This document shows positions 1-5,823 of a stretch of 19,874 nt of DNA, in pieces. The notes below the pieces were generated by a model that saw nothing but the letters and a program-made list of their open reading frames with translations, had not been told where the DNA came from and did no database searches. The DNA is from an uncultured Lachnospiraceae bacterium. Lineage in GTDB: Bacteria > Bacillota > Clostridia > Lachnospirales > Lachnospiraceae. The stretch is taken from assembly GCA_910578885.1 (NCBI GenBank), contig CAJTSH010000048.1, forward strand, positions 1 through 19,874. Direction: 5' to 3'. The translations under genes and the position numbers were made by a program. How positions within the stretch are numbered: position 1 is the first letter of the stretch; each line of letters begins with the position of its first letter.

Positions 1-163
1 CGCCAGACCAATTACTCCCTTATCATAAAAAAATAAGTGCAGAAGGTAAAGCACTATTGATATGCCTTATCTCTTACACTTATATGGTACTAAAAGCTCC
101 TTTCTATTGGCATAAAAAATCGCCACCCTTTTCAGATGACGATTCGTTTCTTTTGAGTTGTGT
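1..163. other. left-edge stretch with no assignable feature
   Basis: This AT-rich stretch lies downstream of the toxin gene that ends at 164. I see no convincing gene, RNA or repeat in it. It probably continues the decayed mobile element. Confidence 0.4.
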
Positions 164-487
164 TTAGTTGTCGCTCGGCTCTCCGAACAGGATTTGCATA
201 AAGTTTCTCCGTCCGTAAAGCACACGGATAATATTTACTGTCTGATTTTCGATTCGGTAAAACGCTGTATAATTGCCGCAGACCAAAAATCGGTAGTCAG
301 TTTCAAAGTCCACGATAGAGGAAAGCGTAACGCCGCTTTCGGGAAAGCTGGCAAGCATACGGATTCTCTTTGTAATCTTTGCAACCGTACCCACCGCCGC
401 CTGCTCATTGCAAAGCTCCTCTGTGATATATGCTTTTGTCTGCTGTAAGTCTGTAATTGCTTCCGGTGAAAATTTTATCTCAGCCAC
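164..487 (-). CDS. ParE/RelE-type toxin of a type II toxin-antitoxin pair
   Basis: A small basic protein of about 107 residues with the ParE/RelE fold pattern: an N-terminal strand (AEIKFSPEAITDL), a central helix pair, then strands ending in a hydrophobic stretch with a basic patch (NIIRVLYGRRNF). Such toxins inhibit gyrase (ParE) or cleave mRNA at the ribosome (RelE); the sequence does not tell which. The frame opens with TTG at 493 or GTG at 487. I prefer GTG because it gives the usual MAEIKF-like beginning. The start lies inside the 3' end of the antitoxin gene, so the two are translationally coupled. The gene sits in ICE cargo, where such pairs stabilise the element. No key region looks missing, so it may still be active. 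Confidence 0.8.
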   Translation of the reverse strand: MAEIKFSPEAITDLQQTKAYITEELCNEQAAVGTVAKITKRIRMLASFPESGVTLSSIVDFETDYRFLVCGNYTAFYRIENQTVNIIRVLYGRRNFMQILFGEPSDN

Positions 488-734
488 CCACAATACCTAA
501 CATTTTCTCAACATCAGCAATATCCGTCCAGCCTTTTTCCTTTGCTGACTGTTCTCCTTTAGAAAGCTCGCCCAGCAGCTTAATCACAGCCTTTGTTTTT
601 TCGTATTCCTCCATATCGACAATGGCGTATCTGCCCCTGCCGTTTTTTGTCAGGAATACAGGCTCTCCAACCGCAATGTCCCGCAGTACCTCCGTATAGT
701 TTCTCAAATCAGACACAGGCTTTATATTTGGCAT
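480..734 (-). CDS. Phd/YefM-family antitoxin
   Basis: An 84-residue protein opening MPNIKPVSDLRNY, the typical start of Phd/YefM antitoxins, whose N-terminal half binds the promoter and whose C-terminal half wraps the toxin. FLTKNGRGRYAIVDMEEYEK is the characteristic central motif. A GTG at 752 is in frame, but the AGGAG at 742-746 sits at the right distance only for the ATG at 734, so I use that start. The 3' end overlaps the toxin gene by a few codons. Family members autorepress their own operon; two short palindromes lie between the promoter and this start and are possible operator or leader structures. Confidence 0.85.
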   Translation of the reverse strand: MPNIKPVSDLRNYTEVLRDIAVGEPVFLTKNGRGRYAIVDMEEYEKTKAVIKLLGELSKGEQSAKEKGWTDIADVEKMLGIVGG

Positions 735-759
735 AACATTCGCTCCTTTCACTATTCCT

Positions 760-799
760 GCGCTGTTTTTCAGCGCATAATGGTATCCTCGCAGAGGAT
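760..799 (-). promoter_or_regulatory. two hairpins in the antitoxin leader
   Basis: Two perfect 6-bp stems lie between the promoter and the antitoxin ribosome binding site: ATCCTC/GAGGAT with a 3-base loop at 785-799, and GCGCTG/CAGCGC with a 5-base loop at 760-776. They could be operator palindromes for the antitoxin or RNA leader structures. Function is inferred from position only. Confidence 0.4.
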
Positions 800-817
800 T
801 TCAAATCTGCTGTAATT

Positions 818-846
818 ATCATACCCTAATTCATCGTAAAATGCAA
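818..846 (-). promoter_or_regulatory. promoter for the toxin-antitoxin operon
   Basis: On the minus strand a -35 TTGCAT (841-846) and a -10 TATGAT (818-823) are separated by exactly 17 bases. They lie about 85 bases before the antitoxin ATG. Confidence 0.55.
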
Positions 847-878
847 CAGCGTCTCTAAAATTTGCAAAAATGTCACAA

Positions 879-1559
879 TCACAGCCCCATCATTTCCCGG
901 ATAATTCTGTCGCTCATTTTCACGCTGCCGACAAGCACAAGCATATTAAAGAGCAGTTCTCCTATATATGCCCATACCTGCGTTACCGCCGCAGCGTCGG
1001 GATTGACAACAGGCGGCGAAGCGGCAAAGAGTGAAAAGATGATACACGCCAAAACAATAACAGCGCCCTCCAAGCAGACAGCGCAGTAGCTCTTTATGAA
1101 TGATTTGCCCACATTCTGACTCGGCTCTCCGGCAAAGGTGGAAAGCGGAACGGGAGCGAGAGCAGTATACATATACAGCTTAAAAAATCTGCCGTACACC
1201 GTCATAAGCAGGATAAATGACATTATGGTAATAAACAGACCTCCGATCAGCGTAACCGCCCATAAAGGAATACTCTCAAAAAAGCCGCAGCTTTCAATGG
1301 TATCTACCATTTCCTGCGGCAAGGTTGTCTGCTGTACCAAAGAAAATCCGGCGGCGGTCATAATCGTAGAAATTACTCCCTGCACAATGTTGAACAGGGC
1401 AAGCATTAACTCCATACCGTAGGTTATCGCTTCCTTTGCAAGAGCGAAACGGATAAACAGCTTGAGTGCGTGTTCTGGCTTTTTCACTTCTGCTAAATTC
1501 CATTAGAGAACATATCAAAGAACGCCCCCATATCCGAAGATACAAGAGCGTTATCAATC
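879..1559 (-). pseudogene. TrbL/VirB6-like conjugal transfer membrane protein, truncated and frameshifted
   Basis: The last ~200 residues of an inner-membrane channel component of the ICE type IV secretion machinery, of the kind found in Tn1549-like elements. Several hydrophobic segments are visible, with the conserved-looking blocks LTVYGRFFKLYMYTALAPVP-like, KSFIKSYCAVCLEGAVIVLA and the C-terminal KMSDRIIREMMGL. No proper start exists. Upstream, 1500-1559 reads DNALVSSDMGAFFDMFSNGI in another frame, and the run of three A at 1495-1497 would restore one continuous frame (SNGILAEVKKPEH) if one base were added. The remaining N-terminal ~70 residues are absent because a sigma-factor gene ends right there. 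The gene is therefore both 5'-deleted and frameshifted, and the conjugation apparatus cannot be intact. Confidence 0.7.
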
Positions 1560-1561
1560 CA

Positions 1562-2035
1562 TTAGGGAAAGAGATATTTTTTCATCTGCGCCTTTATCTT
1601 TTCCTTTGCGATAGAAAGAGATTTACCCACCGAAGAAGCAGTGCAATGCTCCATTGCAGAAATCTCATAGTAATTGAAATCGTATTCGTAATAAAGCAGG
1701 AAACGCCGCCTCTGTATCTCTGGCAGAGCAGCAATGATACGGCGGAGCAGTTCGGAGCGTTCCTGCTCGATAATCAGCTCATCAACACCTTTCGGCGTAA
1801 CCCTTGCCCTTTTGTTAAGGGCTTCATCGGAAAGCCCGAAAAATTCTTTGTGCCGTTCATCCGATTGCAGCAGGTTACGGTTTCTGCGTTCCATCTGTCG
1901 AAACTCGATAAAGAATTGTTCAGACACCTCTAATTCATGATAGCCACCTTGCCCGTCCTTAAAGCTGATAAAATTCCTTGTGCCGTTTTTCTCCGCTTCC
2001 TCCCGAAGCGTATATGTCTTAACTCGGTATGCCAT
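1562..2035 (-). CDS. sigma-70-family regulator of the ICE
   Basis: A 157-residue protein starting MAYRVKTYTLREEAEK at 2035, seven to nine bases after a perfect AGGAGG; an in-frame start further upstream (2086) has no such signal. The C-terminal half (LPEIQRRRFLLYYEYDFNYYEISAMEH, then SSVGKSLSIAKEKIKAQMKKYL) matches the helix-turn-helix of sigma region 4, which contacts the -35 element. Similar short sigma-like proteins are common in Tn916/Tn1549-type elements, where they are thought to control element genes. The stop abuts the trbL remnant directly, so the last few residues may come from a deletion junction. Confidence 0.7.
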   Translation of the reverse strand: MAYRVKTYTLREEAEKNGTRNFISFKDGQGGYHELEVSEQFFIEFRQMERRNRNLLQSDERHKEFFGLSDEALNKRARVTPKGVDELIIEQERSELLRRIIAALPEIQRRRFLLYYEYDFNYYEISAMEHCTASSVGKSLSIAKEKIKAQMKKYLFP

Positions 2036-2120
2036 TATGTTTTTCCTCCTGCGAAAAAATAGGGCGAAAGGTTTTTGACCTCTCACCCCATAGCCCGCAG
2101 GCGAATATAATTTTCTTCCC

Positions 2121-2549
2121 TTACCGCTTAAAGGCTTTCAGCTTTTTCCGCAGGTGTCCCATCCTTGCGTAGACAGCCCCCGTTGTCAGACCGACAATCG
2201 GGGCAATCTCCTTTGTGGAATAGCCCTGTATTTTTAGGAGAACGATTTTCAGAGTGCGCCTGTCTACTGTAACCAATGCAAGGTACAGATTTTCGTTTTC
2301 AATCTCGCCCAGCAAATCAGCCACCGTCCTAACCTCCATCTGCTTCTCCCTATCCGCCATTCCCTCAAGGTATTCCCCGACATCATTCAGATAGCGGTAG
2401 AACCGTCTGGCGGCATTAAAATCCGCCCTGTCGTAGATACGGATTTTCTCAATGGTATCCTCGTCAACGCCGCACTTCCGTAAAAACCTTTTCTCCGCCT
2501 CTTTCCAGACACGCCATTTGCGTTCCTCCCGCCCGTGGTTATATGCCAT
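2121..2549 (-). CDS. second sigma-70 region 4-like DNA-binding protein
   Basis: A 142-residue protein beginning MAYNHGREERKWRVWKEAEK at 2549, with GGAGG five to nine bases upstream. The frame is open further upstream, but that part belongs to a different broken gene and a hairpin. The C-terminal segment (TLKIVLLKIQGYSTKEIAPIVGLTTGAVYARMGHLRKKLKAF) is a clear sigma-4/ECF-like helix-turn-helix; the N-terminal part is charged and helical. It is probably an element-encoded transcription factor. It lies about 85 bases upstream of the other sigma-like gene and may be co-transcribed with it. Confidence 0.7.
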   Translation of the reverse strand: MAYNHGREERKWRVWKEAEKRFLRKCGVDEDTIEKIRIYDRADFNAARRFYRYLNDVGEYLEGMADREKQMEVRTVADLLGEIENENLYLALVTVDRRTLKIVLLKIQGYSTKEIAPIVGLTTGAVYARMGHLRKKLKAFKR

Positions 2550-2601
2550 TTCTTTTCCTCCAATCGGGATTTCATAAATCCAAGATTGAGAGGGCAGTAA
2601 T

Positions 2602-2642
2602 AAGCCCCCTCGATTTCCCAAAGGAAAAATCAAAGGGGGCTT
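2602..2642 (-). terminator. strong GC-rich hairpin between two sigma-like genes
   Basis: The arms AAGCCCCCT and AGGGGGCTT enclose a second paired part (GATTT/AAATC) and a short loop. It resembles a terminator or attenuator. It lies between the amber-interrupted sigma fragment and the next intact regulator gene, and there is no long T-run on the minus side, so attenuation or read-through is possible. Confidence 0.5.
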
Positions 2643-2843
2643 TGCAGTATAAAATCTGCTTTCCATTATTTCTCTGAGCTTTGCCAGAATTTTGAGCTTG
2701 TGTCTGTTCACCGTACTCTAGTCTACATTTTCCATCCTTGCAATCTCTTTCGTAGAAACACCGTCAAAGAAGATTGCCCGTATCAACGCCTGCTCATCGT
2801 CCGACAGCAAGAGCAGGGCGGCATTCAGCTTGTCTAACCTCAT
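2643..2843 (-). pseudogene. third sigma region 4-like gene, interrupted by an amber codon
   Basis: Reading from the ATG at 2843: MRLDKLNAALLLLSDDEQAL, then an RAIFFDGVSTKEIARMENVD block, a TAG stop, then STVNRHKLKILAKLREIMES. On both sides of the TAG this is one helix-turn-helix of the sigma region 4 type, the stop falling at the start of the recognition helix. CAG to TAG is the simplest explanation. The original N-terminal part is missing, because at 2839 the sequence switches to an unrelated fragment. It is a decayed gene. A functional suppressor or a short truncated product cannot be excluded. Confidence 0.6.
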
Positions 2844-2925
2844 GGAATTGATAACCGTCGCCTAAGTCGGAAATCTCGTATTTGTCCGCACCGATATACA
2901 CCACATCGCCCTCATGGTAAGCCTT
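2838..2925 (-). pseudogene. fragment of an ICE protein (short open segment)
   Basis: About 29 codons (KAYHEGDVVYIGADKYEISD and on through FHE) read cleanly between the ParA fragment and the sigma fragment. The pattern EGDVVYIG..KYEISDLGDG recalls small beta-rich segments in the large helicase/DUF4316-type proteins of such elements, but this is a weak resemblance. It is clearly a piece between two deletion junctions. Confidence 0.35.
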
Positions 2926-3090
2926 TGGCAGAAAGATAGTGGGGCTGCGTAGGGATAACCACGCTGTCAGCCGCTGCCAGTGCGTTGATGGTGAGCATAC
3001 CAAGGCTCGGCATATAGTCTATTAAACAATAGTCATAGTTTTTCTTGACCTCGTTCACGCAGGTTTTCAGCTCCACAAGGCTATGTAAAA
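2921..3090 (-). pseudogene. fragment of the ICE's own ParA/Soj-type ATPase
   Basis: The translation includes NYDYCLIDYMPSLGMLTINA followed by LAAADSVVIPTQPHYLSAKG, the Walker B-like region of ParA ATPases (LIDxxPSLGxLTxNALxAAD). Both the N-terminal Walker A part and everything after SAKG are missing. The canonical LIDC is changed to LIDY. It is unrelated in detail to the chromosomal ParA at 5823-6590 and is taken to be the partition/maintenance gene of the decayed mobile element. Confidence 0.75.
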
Positions 3091-3120
3091 GTAATATTCT
3101 TTCTCTCTCGGAAAATAAGA

Positions 3121-3170
3121 AACGCCAAAAACCTTGATTTTACAGGGTTTTCGGCGGGGTTTTTGGCGTT
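3121..3170. repeat. 13-bp perfect inverted repeat overlapping the tRNA 3' end
   Basis: AACGCCAAAAACC at 3121-3133 is the exact inverse of 3158-3170, with 24 bases between. The right arm includes the last acceptor bases, the discriminator and the encoded CCA of the tRNA-Arg at 3164-3240. On the minus strand the hairpin is followed by TCTTATTTT, so it may be the tRNA's transcription terminator, or a trace of the element's attachment region. Confidence 0.55.
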
Positions 3171-3240
3171 CCCGAGGTGACTCGAACACCCGACCTACCG
3201 CTTAGGAGGCGGTCGCTCTATCCATCTGAGCTACGGAAAC
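3164..3240 (-). tRNA. tRNA-Arg (anticodon CCT), complete, CCA encoded
   Basis: A full cloverleaf can be drawn on the minus strand: acceptor GTTTCCG/CGGGAAC (one G-T pair), D arm GCTC/GAGC, anticodon stem ACCGC/GCGGT with loop CTCCTAA (anticodon CCT, reading AGG), T arm with TTCGAGT, discriminator G and an encoded CCA at 3164-3166. It lies downstream of the broken tRNA-Arg and probably shares its promoter, being about 75 bases behind it. Confidence 0.9.
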
Positions 3241-3334
3241 ATTTATAAAAACTATGAAATTGTGGAACTCGCAACATTTTCCTTGCCCTCCCAAGGCGGG
3301 TGTTGGAACACTTTCTTAGGAGGCGGTCGCTCTA
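3201..3334. repeat. 20-bp direct repeat in two tRNA-Arg genes (candidate att core)
   Basis: The identical 20-mer CTTAGGAGGCGGTCGCTCTA occurs at 3201-3220 and 3315-3334, 114 bases apart, covering the anticodon loop and stem. In the right copy similarity ends exactly at the left side of the repeat, as expected of an attachment-site crossover. Confidence 0.5.
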
Positions 3335-3354
3335 CCCAGCTGAGCTATAGCGAC
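3315..3354 (-). pseudogene. 5' half of a second tRNA-Arg(CCT), broken after the anticodon loop
   Basis: From 3354 the minus strand reads a tRNA 5' half (acceptor strand GTCGCTA, D arm GCTC...GAGC, anticodon stem ACCGC, loop CTCCTAA plus G). Then it departs from any tRNA: GAAAGTGTTCC instead of the pairing GCGGT. The last 20 bases are identical to 3201-3220 in the complete tRNA. A near-consensus promoter lies directly upstream, so this is probably the native gene, cut by integration or recombination at the anticodon region. Confidence 0.7.
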
Positions 3355-3374
3355 AGTTACAAAATCTATATTTT

Positions 3375-3403
3375 ATTGTACTTATAAACCCAACTAATGT
3401 CAA
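3375..3403 (-). promoter_or_regulatory. promoter of the tRNA-Arg locus
   Basis: Minus-strand -35 TTGACA (perfect, 3398-3403) and -10 TACAAT (3375-3380), spacing 17. Transcription would start just before the truncated tRNA at 3354 and could read on into the complete tRNA. Confidence 0.75.
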
Positions 3404-3443
3404 TCATCTTTTTTCATAAGATGAAAAATTACTAAAAAAAAAC

Positions 3444-4319
3444 TTACTCCTGAAAATTAATATGACCCTGCATCCAAATGTTACCTTTGAAACGTCTGCC
3501 CGGCGCAGGCTCACCTAAAAGATCTTTCACATTGATACAAATATCATATATCAAATCATTACAATCGACTGTCAATATATAAATCTTTTCTCCGGTTAAC
3601 TGATTCACTACCGTATTGCAATCAAGAATTTCTCCTAAAATGGAATATCGGTCACTTTCCACACCATAAGGCATAAAGTAGCTGTCTACTATACTTAAGA
3701 TATCTTCTCTCTCAATCCGCTTGGAAATCATGGAATATGTATCAATATCCTCCAAGGTCAGATTTTCGATTGCATCTTCATCTCCTTCTCTTGCTGCAGC
3801 AATCAGATGACTTCTGTTTTGATTATTCTCTCTGATATCCTTCAATTGCTTTTCATTCTTACTTATTGGAAGCAAAACCTTTCCCCCTAAGGAAAGACCG
3901 GATAATGTAGTTGAAAGTCCGTATATCCTGCTCCGCAGCTTTCTCTCTGAAAGAAATTCTGCAATATTCTGTAAATAAAAAATCAAAGTAACTCCCAGTT
4001 TTACTTCATCACAAATCCCTGCATAAGATTCTTTCTCAATGTGTTTCTCTATATCTACATTCTCTCTTGTAGTAATTCCTTTTCCTATAAAATAGGGAAC
4101 GTAGTATTCCGCATGAAATATTTCGTTCTCATGATATTCTCCGCAGACATGGATTCCAATAGATTCTCCAAATGACTTTGTGAATACTACAAAATCACGA
4201 TTTTGGGAATCTGTGGTAATTTCCATCCTGTCTGGATGTTCTACCGCATCATCTACCAGCTCATCAACCTGTCTCTTATCCATATCAAAAAAACCGATAG
4301 CCCGTAAATAACTATGCAT
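3444..4319 (-). CDS. DUF3881 family protein
   Basis: A 291-residue cytosolic protein starting MHSYLRAIGFFDMDKRQVDE, a beginning I associate with the DUF3881 family of Lachnospiraceae. The start at 4319 is fixed by GGGAGG seven bases upstream; an earlier in-frame ATG at 4343 overlaps that signal. No signal peptide or membrane segment is visible. The middle carries a charged stretch (ISKNEKQLKDIRENNQNRSH), and the C-terminal part contains LTGEKIYILTVDCNDLIYDI and a PGRRFKGNIWMQG block. The function is unknown. It lies behind the par operon but has its own promoter, so it need not be co-regulated. No obvious terminator follows its stop. Confidence 0.75.
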   Translation of the reverse strand: MHSYLRAIGFFDMDKRQVDELVDDAVEHPDRMEITTDSQNRDFVVFTKSFGESIGIHVCGEYHENEIFHAEYYVPYFIGKGITTRENVDIEKHIEKESYAGICDEVKLGVTLIFYLQNIAEFLSERKLRSRIYGLSTTLSGLSLGGKVLLPISKNEKQLKDIRENNQNRSHLIAAAREGDEDAIENLTLEDIDTYSMISKRIEREDILSIVDSYFMPYGVESDRYSILGEILDCNTVVNQLTGEKIYILTVDCNDLIYDICINVKDLLGEPAPGRRFKGNIWMQGHINFQE

Positions 4320-4359
4320 CCTACTACCTCCCTTCCTTCTCATGTTTCTGGTAAATTAC

Positions 4360-4388
4360 ATTATATAATACCTAGCGTCTTTTTGCAA
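4360..4388 (-). promoter_or_regulatory. promoter of the DUF3881 gene
   Basis: Minus-strand -35 TTGCAA (4383-4388) and a perfect -10 TATAAT (4360-4365) with a 17-base spacer, about 40 bases before the start codon. Confidence 0.65.
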
Positions 4389-4398
4389 ATTTATCTTT

Positions 4399-4899
4399 CT
4401 ATTCGGTAGATTTTTTTGCAATATCCAACGCTTCTTTTTCTTCTTCTGCTAGAGTAATAATAGAATTGCCGTCAATAATTTCTTTGATATAAGTGTAGCA
4501 GCCTTCTCTGGTGTGCATAGCGTTAATGATAAATCCATCATTTTTCTCATCTAACATAGCAAGTGAAAAACTAAGTTTTCCTCCCATTTCACGAAATGCA
4601 TCATATTTGACAAGTCCCATTTTCTGATAGGTGAAATGAAGAGTTTTGATGATACTCTCAATATTTCTCTCATTCTTGCTGTTAGAAGCAACCAGCCCGT
4701 CAATCTGATTCATGCGCTTCATTAATATGTCTTCCAGAGACTTCGCATTTTCCCCACCCATAAATAATTTGTATTTTTTCTTCAGTTTACTCATCTGAAC
4801 AATATTTACAAGCGTTAGAATTATAAGTATGAGAACTAACGCTGCAAGTCCAATGACAATGTAGTCCAAATCTATTCCTAAGTATTCTGATATGCTCAT
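4399..4899 (-). CDS. DUF4446 family membrane-anchored protein
   Basis: A 166-residue protein with one N-terminal transmembrane helix (about residues 13-36, YIVIGLAALVLILIILTLV), then a basic linker (SKLKKKYK), a helical region (LEDILMKRMNQIDGLV) and a compact C-terminal domain (FREMGGKLSFSLAMLDEKND, then the acidic LAEEEKEALDIA). This layout is the DUF4446 family, regularly found directly behind parB in Firmicutes; its role is not established. The start follows GAGG by seven bases. Only about 33 bases separate it from parB, so it is the third gene of the par operon. Linkage to parB suggests, but does not prove, a role in chromosome segregation or cell envelope. Confidence 0.8.
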   Translation of the reverse strand: MSISEYLGIDLDYIVIGLAALVLILIILTLVNIVQMSKLKKKYKLFMGGENAKSLEDILMKRMNQIDGLVASNSKNERNIESIIKTLHFTYQKMGLVKYDAFREMGGKLSFSLAMLDEKNDGFIINAMHTREGCYTYIKEIIDGNSIITLAEEEKEALDIAKKSTE

Positions 4900-4932
4900 G
4901 GTAATTCCTCTTTCCTTTTCAGAACATTCGTT

Positions 4933-5823
4933 CTATTTTCTAATTGTTTGTAACAGCTCATAAATTCGATCAAGCTCCTGAGGTGAATAATACTCGATTT
5001 CAATTTTTCCTTTCATGGAATCTTTCTGGTTGATTGTTACTTTTGTTCCAAGTATCGTTTTCATATTCTCTTCTACATCTTGATATACAGCATCCATCTT
5101 TGCTTTATCAGGATTTTCTTTTATCGGAGCTGTCTTTTGATTTTGAAGCTTCTTTACTAATTTCTCAACTTCACGTACAGAAAGTTTTTCATCAAATATT
5201 TTCTGTGCGAGATTATACTGTTTCTCTTCATCTGAAATCGCAAGAAGCGCTCTTGCATGTCCGGTAGAAATCATATCGTCAATTACCATCTGCTGTACTT
5301 TTTCATTTAATTTTAAGAGACGCATAGAATTCGTTACTGCAGTACGGCTTTTTGAAACTCGCTCTGCAATCTCATCCTGCTTTAAATTAAATTCTGTTAA
5401 AAGACGTTTATACGCAATTGCTTCTTCAATTGGATTTAAGTTTTCACGTTGAATATTTTCAATCAGGGAAATCTCTACAATCTCCTGATCTGTTAAATGC
5501 TTTACTATAACCGGAACCTTTTTTAATCCAGCCAGCTTTGCCGCACGCCATCTGCGCTCACCGGCAATTATTTCATAATAGTCTTTTTTATCCTGTACCA
5601 GTAAGGGCTGTAATACGCCGAACTGTTTTATTGATTCCGATAATTCTAACAAAGCATCTTCATCAAAATTCTTTCTCGGCTGTTCCTTATTCGGCTCTAC
5701 TTTGGAAATCGGAATCAGAACTTCCTGCTTCTCTTCTGTCTTGCCATCTGCCTGTGAATTTCCAACCTTATCTGCAATCAGAGAATCAAGACCCTTTCCT
5801 AATCCACCTTTCTTTGCTGCCAT
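4933..5823 (-). CDS. parB: chromosome-partition protein ParB (Spo0J)
   Basis: ParB binds parS sites, loads as a CTP-dependent clamp and spreads to form the partition complex, with ParA. About 296 residues. Visible in order: a lysine/glycine-rich N-terminus (KKGGLGKGLDSLI) that stimulates ParA, the ParB/Srx CTP-binding domain with EQPRKNF and the GERRWRAAK box (about residues 88-96), ENIQRENLNPIEEA, then a helix-turn-helix (DEIAERVSKSRTAVTNSMRL) that reads parS, and a C-terminal dimerisation domain (KGKIEIEYYSPQELDRIYEL). Two adjacent ATGs overlap the parA stop; the second (5823) has the better seven-base distance to GGGAGG. Two perfect parS sites lie nearby (7355, 7831). Length and motifs are normal. 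Confidence 0.95.
   Translation of the reverse strand: MAAKKGGLGKGLDSLIADKVGNSQADGKTEEKQEVLIPISKVEPNKEQPRKNFDEDALLELSESIKQFGVLQPLLVQDKKDYYEIIAGERRWRAAKLAGLKKVPVIVKHLTDQEIVEISLIENIQRENLNPIEEAIAYKRLLTEFNLKQDEIAERVSKSRTAVTNSMRLLKLNEKVQQMVIDDMISTGHARALLAISDEEKQYNLAQKIFDEKLSVREVEKLVKKLQNQKTAPIKENPDKAKMDAVYQDVEENMKTILGTKVTINQKDSMKGKIEIEYYSPQELDRIYELLQTIRK

Noticed and set aside
158..448. Plus-strand open frame of 96 codons over the toxin gene
   Set aside because: It is antisense to the ParE-like toxin, without ribosome binding site and without protein-like composition.
1294..1557. Minus-strand open frame of 87 codons beside trbL
   Set aside because: It is the out-of-frame reading of the trbL remnant; the parent frame explains the sequence better.
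3241..3314. Possible third tRNA (a CTTGGGA loop) between the two tRNA-Arg sequences
   Set aside because: No anticodon stem, T arm or acceptor pairs with it. A short CCTTG/CAAGG hairpin is all that remains.
3405..3430. Hairpin TCATCTT/AAGATGA downstream of the DUF3881 gene as its terminator
   Set aside because: On the minus strand it is preceded, not followed, by the T-run, so it does not have terminator form.
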